A DNA stretch of 64,000 bases from Streptomyces sp. ISL-87 (GTDB taxonomy: Bacteria > Actinomycetota > Actinomycetes > Streptomycetales > Streptomycetaceae): NCBI RefSeq assembly GCF_018614095.1, contig NZ_JAGGOY010000042.1:1-64000 (forward strand), read 5' to 3'. This document shows positions 35,278 to 44,362 of the stretch, one piece after another; the first letter of the stretch is position 1; every line of letters starts with the position of its first letter. A model generated the notes under the pieces. The model did no database searches, was not told where the DNA came from, and saw only the letters and a program-made list of their open reading frames with translations. The position numbers and the translations under genes were made by a program.

Positions 35278-35638
35278 GGAACATCTCCTCGGTCTCGCGG
35301 TGATCACCGGGCGCGGTGATCACGGCACCCTAGCCGCGGCCCTCGGGGGCGCGGCAGGCGGGCCGGACCGCGACTCCCACCGGGTCGCCGGACGTGATTC
35401 TCCCCACGCCCGTGCGGGCCGTGAAGCCGCCACATCTCCTGCGGCGCCCGGAGCGTACGGTGAACGATCCGGACAGCGGGCATGAGCGGATGGTAATCGG
35501 GCATACACACCCTGAACTGGACCTCGAATATGGGTTCCGTCCGGGGGCGGAGATCAGTAATACTCACCGCCACCGTGGATCGCGGATTCGACCGGGTGAC
35601 CACCGGCCCTCCCGCCCCACACTGCGAGGAGGTGCACC
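35278..35638. other. Divergent intergenic region
   Basis: 361 bases without a convincing gene between the minus-strand membrane protein and the DUF5999 gene. The only clear structure is the direct repeat at 35296–35323; the sequence drops in GC at about 35500–35570, where a promoter for the DUF5999 gene may lie. Confidence 0.5.
35296..35323. promoter_or_regulatory. Twin CGCGGTGATCAC direct repeats, each with a palindromic core
   Basis: Two exact 12-bp copies at 35296–35307 and 35312–35323, 16 bases apart in register, each ending in the self-complementary GTGATCAC. They lie 20–46 bases upstream of the membrane-protein start at 35277, suiting a repressor that binds cooperatively. Confidence 0.45.
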
Positions 35639-35824
35639 ATGTGCTCCCACCAGCCCCCCTGCCCGAACGCCGACGACGCCGATCACGACGCCGCCCGCAC
35701 CGTGGCCTTCCACCCCGAACAGGGCTGGAGCCTGCTCTGCAACGGCGCCGTGGTCTTCGACGACACGGGCGAACTGCTCCCCGACGGCCGCACGGTGGAG
35801 CCCCACCGCCTGGCCCTGGTCTGA
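35639..35824 (+). CDS. DUF5999 family protein
   Basis: A 61-residue protein typical of Streptomyces: starts MCSHQPPCPNADDADHDAA, then VAFHPEQGWSLLCNGAVVFDDTGELLPDG. The N-terminal Cys/His group could bind metal. GAGGAGG precedes the ATG. Function is unknown. Confidence 0.9.
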   Translation: MCSHQPPCPNADDADHDAARTVAFHPEQGWSLLCNGAVVFDDTGELLPDGRTVEPHRLALV

Positions 35825-35837
35825 GCGAGGAGGCAGC

Positions 35838-35930
35838 ATGCGCCAACAGCTGATCCGCAAGCCCGTCCCCAAGCCCGCCCCACGAGACCTGGACCTGCGC
35901 ACACCGTCGGGAAGACCCCTCCCGTACTGA
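35838..35930 (+). CDS. Possible 30-residue ORF
   Basis: A very small frame, MRQQLIRKPVPKP followed by APRDLDLRTPSGRPLPY, 13 bases after the DUF5999 stop and behind a good GAGGAGG site. It is basic and Pro-rich with no domain. It could be a real co-translated small protein; length alone gives little support. Confidence 0.4.
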   Translation: MRQQLIRKPVPKPAPRDLDLRTPSGRPLPY

Positions 35931-35985
35931 CGGGAGCCCACGCCGGCATCGCCCAGGCACGCCGCAGCCGTCCACCGGCCGGAGA

Positions 35986-38091
35986 TCAGCCGGTGGACGC
36001 AGCCGCGCCGCCCCGGAAGGCGCTCTCGTACGCCGCGTCGCCGATGGCCGCGCGGGCCTGCCGCTCGCCCCGGTCCCGCAGGGCCGTCAGCGAGGGGGAG
36101 CCGCCCATCTGGGGCCGGCCCACCGTGCGCCACCAGGCGTGCCCGGTGCCCAGCAGGCGCGCCGCCAGTTCCCCGTCGCCCAGGGCCGCCACCGCCGCCG
36201 CGAGCAGGTCCAGGCCCAGCGCGATACCGAAGCGGTCCCCGAGCAGCCGCTTGCCGGACAGCATGGCCCGTACGTGCCGGGCGGCCTCACCGTGCTCGCC
36301 GAGCCCCAGCGCGGCCACGGCCAGGATGTAGTCCGCGTACGCCCGCAGCCAGCGCTCGCCCAGCTCGGTGCACGCCTCGCGCAGGCCCAGCGCCTCCTCC
36401 GCGGCCTCCTCGAAGCGCCCGAGGTCGCACAGGGCGTAGCCGGTGGCCAGCCGGCACAGGAGCCATCCCGGGCCGTTGGTCCGGCCGCCGTGGCCCGCCC
36501 GAGCCCGCGGGCCCGCCAGTGTGAGGGCCCGCGCCGCGTCGCCGGGCATCATCACCGACACCGCGTGCAGATAGGCCGCGCGCAGCTCCCGTTCCGGGTC
36601 CGCCAGCCGGGCCGCCTCGCGGGTGCACTCCTCGCCGAGCTCCCGGGCCGTGTCCAAGTCACCCTGGAGCATTGCCGTCAGCCCGAGGGCCCACAGCGCC
36701 TGGGTGTACGCGGCGCCCGTGCGCGGGGCCGCCCGCATCGCCCGCTCCAGGAAGGCCCGGCCCTCGTGGAGGTGCCCGCACGAGAACCAGAAGAACCAGA
36801 GGGCCCCGGCCATCTCCAGGGCCGCCGTCGGATCCGAGCCGAGCAGGTGCTCCAGGGCGGTGCGCAGCTGCGCGTGCTCGGAGGTCATCCTGCGGTACCA
36901 GTCCACCTGGCCCGGACCCAGCCAGCCCCGGTCGGCGGCCTGGGAGAGCGCCGCGTACCAGTGGGCGTGCCGGTCGGCGACGGTCCGTACCTCGCCGAGC
37001 TCGGTCAGCCAGTCGTGCCCGTACTCGCGGATCGTGTCCAGCATCGTGTAGCGGGCCCCCGCACCCCGCTCCTCGCTGCGCCGGACGACCGACTTCGCGA
37101 CGAGGCCGGCCAGCACCCGCTCCACCCGGGACGGGGGCAGCGGGCCGCCCGCGCACACCGCCCGGGCCGCGGCCACGTCGAAGTCCCCGGTGAATACCGA
37201 GAGACGGGCCCACAGCAGCCGCTCCAGCGGCTCGCACAGCTCGTGGCTCCAGCCGATCGCGGTCCGCATCGTCTGGTGCCGGGGCAGCAGCGCCGTCCGG
37301 GCGTCGGTGAGTACGTCGAAGCGGGCGCCGAGGCGCTGGGCCGTCTGCTCCAGGGTCCACAGCCGCAGCCGCGCGCCGGCCAGCTCCAGGGCGAGCGGGA
37401 TCCCGTCCAGCCGGCGGCACACGTCGGCGGCGACGGCCGCCCGCCCGGGGTCGTCGAAGGCGGCCGCCGCCTGCGGGGTGGCGGCGAGGGCGCGCTGGCG
37501 GAAGAGGGCGAGGGCGTCGCTGTCGGGGCCCTCGCAGGGCAGCGGCCTGACCTCGACCACCTGCTCGATGGGGCAGCCGAGCGGCTCCCGTGAGGTGACC
37601 AGCACCGTCAATCCGGGGGCGGACTGCAGGAGTTCACCCACCAGGTGCCTGCATTCGGCCACCAGGTGCTCGCAGGTGTCGAGGACGAGGAGGAGTTCCT
37701 TGTCGGCCATCCACGCGCACAGCTCCTCGTCGAGGGAGCGAGCGGAGTGGTCGGCGACACCCACGGCGTGGGCCACGGTCGTGGTGAGCAGGCCGGGATC
37801 GCGCAGCGGCGAGAGCTCCACCCACCAGCTCCCGTCGGGCCGGGCCTGCCGGACGGAGGCGGTCGCGGCGGCGCGGAGGGCGAGCCGGGACTTGCCCACG
37901 CCGCCCACGCCGGTGAGAGTGATCAGTCTCTCCTCGCGCAACAGGTCCTCGAGATGGCCGAGTTCGTACTCCCGGCCGACGAAGCTCGCCGTTTCCGGCG
38001 GCAGATTCCCCAGCACGGCGCCCGAGTCTGGCTCAGGGTCGCCACCCGTGGAGTCTGCCTGATTGTTGTTGAACGAGTACGCACCGAACAC
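35986..38091 (-). CDS. STAND/NB-ARC ATPase regulator
   Basis: A 701-residue signal-transduction ATPase. After FVGREYELGHLEDLL it has Walker A TGVGGVGKSRLAL (about residue 60), Walker B LLLVLDTCEHLV, sensor TSREPLGCP and GIPLALELAGARL, then a winged-helix and helical repeats to the C-terminus. It resembles the ATPase and repeat part of AfsR-like or LuxR/LAL regulators, but neither a SARP nor a LuxR DNA-binding domain is present. It may act through a partner. Start is GTG. Confidence 0.85.
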   Translation of the reverse strand: MFGAYSFNNNQADSTGGDPEPDSGAVLGNLPPETASFVGREYELGHLEDLLREERLITLTGVGGVGKSRLALRAAATASVRQARPDGSWWVELSPLRDPGLLTTTVAHAVGVADHSARSLDEELCAWMADKELLLVLDTCEHLVAECRHLVGELLQSAPGLTVLVTSREPLGCPIEQVVEVRPLPCEGPDSDALALFRQRALAATPQAAAAFDDPGRAAVAADVCRRLDGIPLALELAGARLRLWTLEQTAQRLGARFDVLTDARTALLPRHQTMRTAIGWSHELCEPLERLLWARLSVFTGDFDVAAARAVCAGGPLPPSRVERVLAGLVAKSVVRRSEERGAGARYTMLDTIREYGHDWLTELGEVRTVADRHAHWYAALSQAADRGWLGPGQVDWYRRMTSEHAQLRTALEHLLGSDPTAALEMAGALWFFWFSCGHLHEGRAFLERAMRAAPRTGAAYTQALWALGLTAMLQGDLDTARELGEECTREAARLADPERELRAAYLHAVSVMMPGDAARALTLAGPRARAGHGGRTNGPGWLLCRLATGYALCDLGRFEEAAEEALGLREACTELGERWLRAYADYILAVAALGLGEHGEAARHVRAMLSGKRLLGDRFGIALGLDLLAAAVAALGDGELAARLLGTGHAWWRTVGRPQMGGSPSLTALRDRGERQARAAIGDAAYESAFRGGAAASTG

Positions 38092-38167
38092 GGATGTAAT
38101 TGTGCGTGATCTTCTTTCACGACAGTGCCGTTCAGGCCAATACCTCGTCAGGTCCGCCCCGGATGTC

Positions 38168-39160
38168 TCAGCCCGCGGACTGACCCGCGAGCACGATCCG
38201 GCGCTCCGCGGAGAAGGCTCCCCAGTTGCCGTCGGGCAGTCTGGCCCGCAGTTTTACGGCCCATTCGGTGCCGGCCGGCTCCGTCACCGTCAGCCGGTGT
38301 TCGGCCCGGCGGGTCGTGGAGGGGGCCGGTGCCCCGGCGCCGAACTGGATGACGGTGGTGGGCCGCCCGTTGACGTAGAGCTGGTACTCGCGGGTTTCGC
38401 GGCCGGTGTCCGGGGCGGTCCAGGACAGGGTGACCGTGCCCGGGGACGCGACCGCCGTGAACTCGGCTGGAGCGGTGCCCGGTCCGTCGCCGCCGGCGGG
38501 CGGGGTCGTCACGTCCGCCGCCGGGCCGTCGGGGGAGGAGTTGTCCGCGCCGTCCCGGGCCCGGACGGTGAAGGTGTAGACGGTGTCCGGCCGGAGGCCG
38601 GTGAGGGTGGTGGCGGTCTCGGCGGGGCCGGCCGTGTGGATCCGGACGCCACCCTGGTAGACGTCGTACGCCGTCACGCCCGTGTCGTCGGTCGCCGCGG
38701 TCCAGGTCAGCCGGGCCGCGCGGGGTCCGTCCGGGCGTCCCGTCGTGGCGCCGGGGGCGGTGGGGGCCCGGCGGTCGTCGGCCTTGGCGGCCGGGGTGGT
38801 GACCACGGCTGCGGCGCTGGGCCGGGAGAGGTTCCCGGCGGCATCCTTGGCCCGGACCGTGAAGGTGTAGCCGGTTCGCGGGGTGAGGCCGGTGATGTCC
38901 ACCATCGTCTTGTCGGCCGGGAGTTCGCGGGCCAGGCGGTCGCCCTGGAAGACCTGGTAGCCGGCCACCCCGTCGGCCTCCGCGGCCGCCTGCCACATCA
39001 CGTGCGCGGAGCCTGCGCTGCCGGCCTGGGCGATGAGTCCGGCCGGGGGCGGCGGGGGTTCGGTGTCGGCCGCGGTGCAGGCGGCCAGGGCGCCCGCGGT
39101 CAAGGTCGCGAGGGCGGTCAGGGTCAGGCGGAGGGCGGGGGTGGGGGCGGTGCGTCGCAC
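38168..39160 (-). CDS. Fibronectin type III lipoprotein
   Basis: A 330-residue exported lipoprotein. The signal peptide ends in the lipobox LAAC (TLTAGALAACTAAD), placing the lipid-modified Cys near residue 27. Two clear FN3 domains follow (about 40–125 and 135–220, each with GLTPRTGYTFTVRAKD-type motifs) and a third, divergent one to the end. GTG at 39160 gives a good signal peptide; the longer frame adds an implausible N-terminus. It probably binds a polymer or protein at the cell surface; no catalytic domain is present. Confidence 0.85.
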   Translation of the reverse strand: MRRTAPTPALRLTLTALATLTAGALAACTAADTEPPPPPAGLIAQAGSAGSAHVMWQAAAEADGVAGYQVFQGDRLARELPADKTMVDITGLTPRTGYTFTVRAKDAAGNLSRPSAAAVVTTPAAKADDRRAPTAPGATTGRPDGPRAARLTWTAATDDTGVTAYDVYQGGVRIHTAGPAETATTLTGLRPDTVYTFTVRARDGADNSSPDGPAADVTTPPAGGDGPGTAPAEFTAVASPGTVTLSWTAPDTGRETREYQLYVNGRPTTVIQFGAGAPAPSTTRRAEHRLTVTEPAGTEWAVKLRARLPDGNWGAFSAERRIVLAGQSAG

Positions 39161-39359
39161 GGGTGCCTTCCTCGCCTTCCTCGGCTCTTCGGCTTCCTCG
39201 CAAAGGTCTAGACATTTATGACATGCGGCGCCGCGGCCGGGCAAGACCCGTGAGGCCGGCCGACTCCGTCACGGACGGTCAACACCCGTTCGGCGGACAC
39301 GACTTTCGCTCGAAGGCGGCCCCTCCTGCGCAACCATGGCGCCGCGTAAGGAGGTTTCG

Positions 39360-39554
39360 ATGGTGATTTCCCTCTCCGTTGTCGTCCTGCTCCTCGTCCT
39401 CGCGTGGATCTTCCTGCGCGGCGGCGGCCTCAAGTTCTCGCACGCCCTCGTCTGCGTCCTGCTCGGCTTCTACCTCGCGAGCAGCAGCATGGCCGCGACC
39501 ATCCACGACGGCCTGTCGGCCACGGCCCAGGTGGTCTCCAGCCTCAACCCCTGA
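39360..39554 (+). CDS. Small membrane protein, unknown function
   Basis: A 64-residue protein with two hydrophobic segments (ISLSVVVLLLVLAWIFLRGG and ALVCVLLGFYLASSSMA) and a short polar C-terminus. A perfect AAGGAGG lies seven bases before the ATG. Similar small proteins occur in Streptomyces chromosomes and plasmids, but I do not recognise a named family. Confidence 0.7.
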   Translation: MVISLSVVVLLLVLAWIFLRGGGLKFSHALVCVLLGFYLASSSMAATIHDGLSATAQVVSSLNP

Positions 39555-39699
39555 GCGCCCCAGCGTGATCAACTGTTGCGCGTTCGTGAATCATCCGGCT
39601 CTTCCATGGACTCCTCGGGCTCCGCGATTTAGCGTCTGGCGGCGGCGCGATGTCAGACACCACGTCAATAAAAACTGAAGAGAATGGGAGGAAGCCCGG

Positions 39700-40160
39700 A
39701 TGTTCCGAAGAGCGCTGAACTGCGCGGTGGTCCCGGTCATCGCCGTCTTCACGGCGATGTACGGGATCTCACCGGCCCAGGCCGAGGAGATACCCAAGGC
39801 CCCCGGCCACCGCCTGGTCAGCCACTACGACGGCAGCCCCGCGTCCGCCGTGCCGCTGACCGGCGAGAACCCGCCGCAGCACCCCTTCCTCGCACCCAAC
39901 GGCCGCAGCGGCATGCACTCCGACGCGGCCGGCAGCGCCACGTCCCCCTGGTCCGGGCCGCTCGGCAAGAACCCCCGAGTGACCAGTGAGAAGATCGCCG
40001 CGCTGGGCGGCGAATCCGCACCGGTGAGCGCCGCTGGAGGCAGCTGACCGGCACCGGACCGCTCTACGACAACAACTGGGCCCCGATCACCCTGGGCCCC
40101 GACGGCACGGCGTACGTCGGCGTCTTCAACGGCATCGTCGCGGTCCGCGACGGCGGCTGA
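39700..40160 (+). pseudogene. Internally deleted secreted beta-propeller-like protein
   Basis: The 5' part codes for a signal peptide (ALNCAVVPVIAVFTAMYGIS, then AQA) and a mature N-terminus HPFLAPNGRSGMHSDAAGS…SGPLGKNPRVTS; this frame stops at 40047. Immediately after, in another frame, the sequence reads RWRQLTGTGPLYDNNWAP…GPDGTAYVGVFNGIVAVRDGG and ends at TGA 40158–40160. The two parts match, from memory, the N- and C-termini of a roughly 450–500-residue secreted PQQ-like repeat protein of streptomycetes. The middle (over 1 kb) is missing and the junction near 40025 shifts the frame. A truncated 115-residue peptide could still be made and exported. Confidence 0.75.
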
Positions 40161-40173
40161 CGGAAACCCGGAC

Positions 40174-40203
40174 CGCCGCGGGGGCCCCTCGGCCCCCGCG
40201 GCG
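40174..40203. terminator. Bidirectional hairpin terminator
   Basis: CGCCGCGGGGGCC (40174–40186) pairs perfectly with 40191–40203 over a CCTC loop, between the relic gene and the convergent cytochrome b gene. Confidence 0.75.
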
Positions 40204-40207
40204 CGTG

Positions 40208-40825
40208 TCATCCGCCGTGCCGCCAGAGCGGGTGCTCGCGCTCGGCCCACTCCCGCTCGACGGAGCCCGTGCGCATACCGCGCCGAGCCTCCGGATCGGC
40301 CAGGGCCTGGGCGATGTGCCCGGCGAGCACGACACCGAGAGTCAGGGCCAGCCAGTCGTGGACGAAGGTGGCGCCGGACCGCCAGACGAGCGGAGCGAGG
40401 CCGGTGAACCACATCAGCAGCCCGGTCCCGAGCATCACGAGGACCGCACCGCCCAGCCAGCCCGCGTACACCTTCTGCCCGGCGTTGAACTTTCCGGCCG
40501 GCCGCCGCGGCGAGCGGTCGCGGCGCAGGGCGGCCCGCAGCCAGGCCCGGTCGTGCGGCCCGAAGCGGTTCAGCCGCTCCAGGTCGGCGCGGAACGCCCG
40601 CGAGGCCAGCCCCAGCAGGAACGGCACGACCGTCAGCAGCCCCGACCACTCGTGCACGGTGACCACGAGGTGCCGGCGCCCGACGAGCTCCGCGAGCGGC
40701 GGCAGGTACAGGCAGGCCGCGGACGCGACGCACAACCCCATCAGCGCGGCCGTACCCCGGTGCACCAGACGCTCCGCGCGGCTGAACCGGCCTACCCGGG
40801 CGGGCTGTTCAGACAGTAGGGGCAT
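40208..40825 (-). CDS. Cytochrome b561-type membrane subunit
   Basis: About 205 residues with four membrane helices and His residues suited to bind two hemes (LVHRGTAALMG, VTVHEWSGLL, FVHDWLALTLG and AGHIAQALAD). It probably passes electrons from the quinone pool to the molybdoenzyme encoded just upstream, as in SorAB/MsrPQ-like systems. ATG at 40825 overlaps the end of the partner gene by 17 bases; an ATG-less extension to 40867 is less likely. Confidence 0.85.
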   Translation of the reverse strand: MPLLSEQPARVGRFSRAERLVHRGTAALMGLCVASAACLYLPPLAELVGRRHLVVTVHEWSGLLTVVPFLLGLASRAFRADLERLNRFGPHDRAWLRAALRRDRSPRRPAGKFNAGQKVYAGWLGGAVLVMLGTGLLMWFTGLAPLVWRSGATFVHDWLALTLGVVLAGHIAQALADPEARRGMRTGSVEREWAEREHPLWRHGG

Positions 40826-41543
40826 CGTCGCGTCCGTTCGACTTGCCGACCCAGGCATCGATGTCATAGCCGAGACGCTCCCAGTAGCCGGGTTCGACGT
40901 CGCGGGTCACGGTGATACCGGAGAGCCACTTGGCCGACTTGTAGAAGTACATCGGGGCCACGTACAGCCGGACCGGGCCGCCGTGGGAATGGTTCAGCGG
41001 CTTGTCCTGCATCCGCAGCGCCACCATGACGTCGTCGCGCCTGGCCTGCGGGAGCGTGAGGGTCTCGGTGTACGTGCCGTCGAAGCAGCTGAAGCGGATG
41101 GCCCGAGCCTCCGGCCGCACCCCCGCGGCGTCGAGCAGCTGGAAGAGCGGAACCCCCTCGAACGGCGTGCCGGGGACCCGCCAGCCGGTGACGCACTGGA
41201 CATCGCGGACCACACGGGCCTGCGGGAGCCGGCGGAGCGCTTCCAGGGTGTACGTCGTCGGCCGCTCGACCAGCCCGTCGACGGTCAGCCGGTAGTCGTC
41301 CGGGCCGCGTTCGGGGACGGACGAGGCGACCGAGTAATAACGGAACCCGCCACCATTGGGCAGCAGCCCGGTCAGGCCCGTGGGGTCCTTGTCGGCGGTG
41401 GCGCCGAGGACGGCTTCGAAGCCCCGCTGGAGAGAGGGCGCGCCCGCCAGACCGGCTGCCCCGAGCCCGACCATCCCCAGGACCAGACGACGTCCGACCG
41501 GGGCGCCCCGCCCGTCGGGGTCCGCATGCTGTTCTGTGCTCAC
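40809..41543 (-). CDS. Tat-exported sulfite-oxidase-family molybdoenzyme
   Basis: A 244-residue molybdopterin oxidoreductase. A twin-arginine signal (APVGRRLVLGMVGLGAAGLAG) directs the folded enzyme across the membrane. The Mo-ligand Cys is in VRDVQCVTGWRVPGTPFEGV, and GGPVRLYVAPMYFYKSAKWL is typical of YedY/MsrP relatives. No dimerisation domain. It works with the overlapping cytochrome b gene. Substrate may be methionine sulfoxide, sulfite or another S/N-oxide. Start is GTG. Confidence 0.9.
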   Translation of the reverse strand: MSTEQHADPDGRGAPVGRRLVLGMVGLGAAGLAGAPSLQRGFEAVLGATADKDPTGLTGLLPNGGGFRYYSVASSVPERGPDDYRLTVDGLVERPTTYTLEALRRLPQARVVRDVQCVTGWRVPGTPFEGVPLFQLLDAAGVRPEARAIRFSCFDGTYTETLTLPQARRDDVMVALRMQDKPLNHSHGGPVRLYVAPMYFYKSAKWLSGITVTRDVEPGYWERLGYDIDAWVGKSNGRDDAPTV

Positions 41544-41913
41544 CCGGCGATTCGACCACCGCGGCCGCCCCGAAACCAGGCCTGGCGGGTGTCCGTCAGA
41601 CTTCCGTCACACCTTGACGTCACAGCTCCAGGCGTACGGATCACCCGGTTTCCGGCTACGAGGTGCCGCCTCGGGCGTACGGGGCTTTCAATGCAGGTGT
41701 CCGAGGCGGCCCTCCGCGGGGCCGCCCCCAGACCTCGGCGGCCCCGCGCGCGCCGGCCCCACCTCTGGAGACCGCCTGCCGCTGCCGCAGCCCCCCTCCC
41801 GGGCTGGCTCGACCGGCTGCTGCCGCACGTGGACACCGAGGGCGAGGGCGAGACGGCCGGCCCGGTGGCCTGACGCCGTCGGGGTCGGGGTCGGCGCTGG
41901 CGCCGGTGAACCG
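41544..41913. other. Intergenic region without a confident gene
   Basis: 370 bases between the divergent-side molybdoenzyme start (41543, minus) and the end of the phosphatase gene (41914, minus). A 60-residue plus-strand frame (ATG 41691 to 41873) is Arg/Pro/Ala-rich, lacks a ribosome binding site and ends LPGWLDRLLPHVDTEGEGE; it may be a small gene but I cannot support it. Otherwise nothing is seen. Confidence 0.4.
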
Positions 41914-43032
41914 TCAGGACTGTCCGCCGACCCGTTCGATGGCCACCATCGCCGCGTCGTCCCCCAGCCGGCCGCCCGGTGAGTGGCTGAGCAGGTCCGC
42001 GCACAGGTGGCGCAGCAGCGCCTCCGGTCCGTCGCCCGGCCAGTCGGCGACCCGGTCCGGCAGCGGGTAGAACGCGCCGGACGCGTCGCGGGCCTCGACG
42101 ACGCCGTCCGTGTACAGGAGGACGATGTCGCCCGTCTCGAAGCCGAAGTACTGCGGGGCGAAGCCGGTGTCCACGAACTGGGTGAGGCCCAGCGGCGGCG
42201 CCGGGTGGTCCACCTCCAGCGGAATGACCCGTCCGCCGCGCAGCAGTAGGGGCGGCGGGTGCCCGCAGCTGATCAGCTGCAAGGTCATCTCCTGGTCGCG
42301 GATGTCGAGCACGGCCGCCGTGGTGAAGCCCTCGCCCGGCGGGGCCGGGTCGTCTCCGCTGCCGTCGGGATCCGCGGTGACGGCGGCCTCGAGGTAGGAG
42401 ACCAGTCCCGGCAGGTCTGCCTCCTGATGGGCGGAGGCCCGGAAGGCGCCGAGGACGATGGCGGCCTCCCCGACCGCCTCCAGCCCCTTGCCGCGGACGT
42501 CCCCGATGATCAGCCGCGTACTGTGCGCGGTCCGCGCGGCGGCATAGAGATCGCCGCCGATCTGCGCCTCGGCCTCTGCCGCCAGATATACGGAGGCCAC
42601 CCGCAGCGGGCCCATCCGGTCGCGCAGCGGCCGGAGCACCACCTGCTGTGCGGCCTCGGCCACCGACCGGAGTTGGGTGAGCTGCTCCTCGTGGACCTCG
42701 CGCAAATGCGCGAAGAAGGTCACGAACGCCGAGATCAGGACCAGGGCGATGATCTGGAAGGTGTGGTTCAGATCCGTGAGGGTGGTCCGCGCGACGGCCA
42801 CCATCGACTGCGCCAGGACCGCCACCGCGCCGACGAACCCCGTCATCCGCGGCCCGGCGAACGAGGCGGTGACGGCCGGTGCGGCGACGAGGAACGGACC
42901 CAGGTGCACATCGGGTGGCGCCAGGACGTCGACCACCGTGACGATGGCGATCAGCGCGAAGGGAACCGACAGCATCGCCATGCGCGGTTCCGGGTACCGG
43001 CGAAGACGTGGGTGCGGCAGCCGGTCATCCAT
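41914..43032 (-). CDS. Membrane-anchored SpoIIE/PP2C-family phosphatase
   Basis: About 372 residues. Three to four membrane helices (residues 18–115), then a short linker helix and a PP2C/SpoIIE domain with QIGGDLYAAARTAHSTRLII, GDVRGKGLEAVGEAA, GHPPPLLLR, LLYTDGVVEARD and GDDAAMVAIERV carrying the metal-binding Asp residues. Such phosphatases dephosphorylate anti-sigma antagonists in stress or developmental control. ATG at 43032 is preferred over the open frame from 43206. Confidence 0.88.
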   Translation of the reverse strand: MDDRLPHPRLRRYPEPRMAMLSVPFALIAIVTVVDVLAPPDVHLGPFLVAAPAVTASFAGPRMTGFVGAVAVLAQSMVAVARTTLTDLNHTFQIIALVLISAFVTFFAHLREVHEEQLTQLRSVAEAAQQVVLRPLRDRMGPLRVASVYLAAEAEAQIGGDLYAAARTAHSTRLIIGDVRGKGLEAVGEAAIVLGAFRASAHQEADLPGLVSYLEAAVTADPDGSGDDPAPPGEGFTTAAVLDIRDQEMTLQLISCGHPPPLLLRGGRVIPLEVDHPAPPLGLTQFVDTGFAPQYFGFETGDIVLLYTDGVVEARDASGAFYPLPDRVADWPGDGPEALLRHLCADLLSHSPGGRLGDDAAMVAIERVGGQS

Positions 43033-43256
43033 GACTCCTGGATACACCGCGCTGATCGTTCTCGCGTACCGGCCATGCCGTGACAGGTGACGGAGCGTCG
43101 GCCGGTCGAGCGAGCGCGTGCACACATCACCCGTGGCCGGCGCGGGGTCGCGGTTCTCACCCGCCTGACGCAGTATGAAGCCATTTGCCCTGCCGGATGT
43201 ATCCATCCGCTTACCATGTGTGGCGAACGGTGCTAATCGCCCATAACTTCTGCATC

Positions 43257-44324
43257 ATGACGAATCGGCAGCTGAAGTGCCTGGCATACATCTCGGTCGT
43301 CATGGCCGCCGGTGTGGGCGCAGCCGCGCCCTCTTCCATGGCGGCCAGACACCTGGTGCATCCAGGCCAATCGATCCAGGCGGCGGTGGACGCCGCACGG
43401 CCGGGGGACAGCATTCTCGTGCTGCCCGGCACCTACCACGAGAGCGTCCTCATCACGAAGAGGCTGACCCTGACGGGGGTGGGGTATCCGGAGCGGACCG
43501 TGATCACGCCTCCGACGGCGGGCGTCCGCGCGGGCAACGCCTGTGCGCAGGCGGGCAATGGAATCTGCGTCATGGGGGACGCGGCGAAGACCGTCGACTG
43601 GGTGAACATCCGTTCCCTGACCGTGTCCGGCTTCAAGAAGAGCGGAATCTGGGCCACCTACACCGACCGGCTGCGCGTCGAGCGCGTGACCGCCGAGAAG
43701 AACGGGACCTGGGGCATCGCCCAGCAGAGGTCCACCCGGGGGGTGTTCCGCAACAACCTCGCCCGGGACAACGGGGAGTCCGGCATCTTCATCGCCAACA
43801 CCATCGACCACGAGGGCGGCGCCACCGACACCAAGGGCGCCGTGATCCGCCACAACACGCTGACCGGCAATCGGATCGGAATCACCGTCAGGCGGGTCAG
43901 GAACCTGTCTGTCAGCGACAACACCCTCACCGCCAACTGCGGCGGCGTCTTCGTCGTCGGTGACGAGGGCAAGCCGGCGGCCGGAGACATGACCGTCCGG
44001 GACAACCGGGTCATCGCGAACAACAAGTTCTGCGCCGGCACCACCCGCCTCCCCGCCATCCAGGGCAGCGGCATCGTGCTCACCGGCGCCGAGGACACGC
44101 TCGTGCGCTCGAACACCGTCCGCGACAACGTCGGCGCCTCGCCGCTCTCGGGCGGGATCGTGCTGTTCCAGAGCTTCGTGGGCGCGGCGAACACGAACAA
44201 CGTCATCAGGGACAACGTGGTGACGGGCAACAAGTCGGCGGACCTGGCCAACCGGGGCAAGGGAACGGGCAACACGTTCCAGGGCAACAGGTGCCTGGTC
44301 TCCGAACCCGCGGGGATGTGCTGA
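43257..44324 (+). CDS. Secreted right-handed parallel beta-helix protein
   Basis: A 355-residue exported protein with a signal peptide (LAYISVVMAAGVGAAAPSS, cleavage near MAA-R). It then has HPGQSIQAAVDAARPGDSIL…LPGTYHES, the NosD/pectate-lyase-type opening, and about ten parallel-helix coils of the form NNLARDNGESGIFIAN. No pectate lyase catalytic Arg/Asp set is evident. It may bind or cleave a polysaccharide. The next gene follows after 38 bases in the same direction. Confidence 0.85.
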   Translation: MTNRQLKCLAYISVVMAAGVGAAAPSSMAARHLVHPGQSIQAAVDAARPGDSILVLPGTYHESVLITKRLTLTGVGYPERTVITPPTAGVRAGNACAQAGNGICVMGDAAKTVDWVNIRSLTVSGFKKSGIWATYTDRLRVERVTAEKNGTWGIAQQRSTRGVFRNNLARDNGESGIFIANTIDHEGGATDTKGAVIRHNTLTGNRIGITVRRVRNLSVSDNTLTANCGGVFVVGDEGKPAAGDMTVRDNRVIANNKFCAGTTRLPAIQGSGIVLTGAEDTLVRSNTVRDNVGASPLSGGIVLFQSFVGAANTNNVIRDNVVTGNKSADLANRGKGTGNTFQGNRCLVSEPAGMC

Positions 44325-44362
44325 CCGGTGATCCCCGCCATCATCAGGAGAAACGAGGCCGT

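Noticed and set aside
41691..41873. 60-residue plus-strand ORF
   Set aside because: Low-complexity Arg/Pro/Ala first half and no ribosome binding site; kept only as a note in the intergenic entry.
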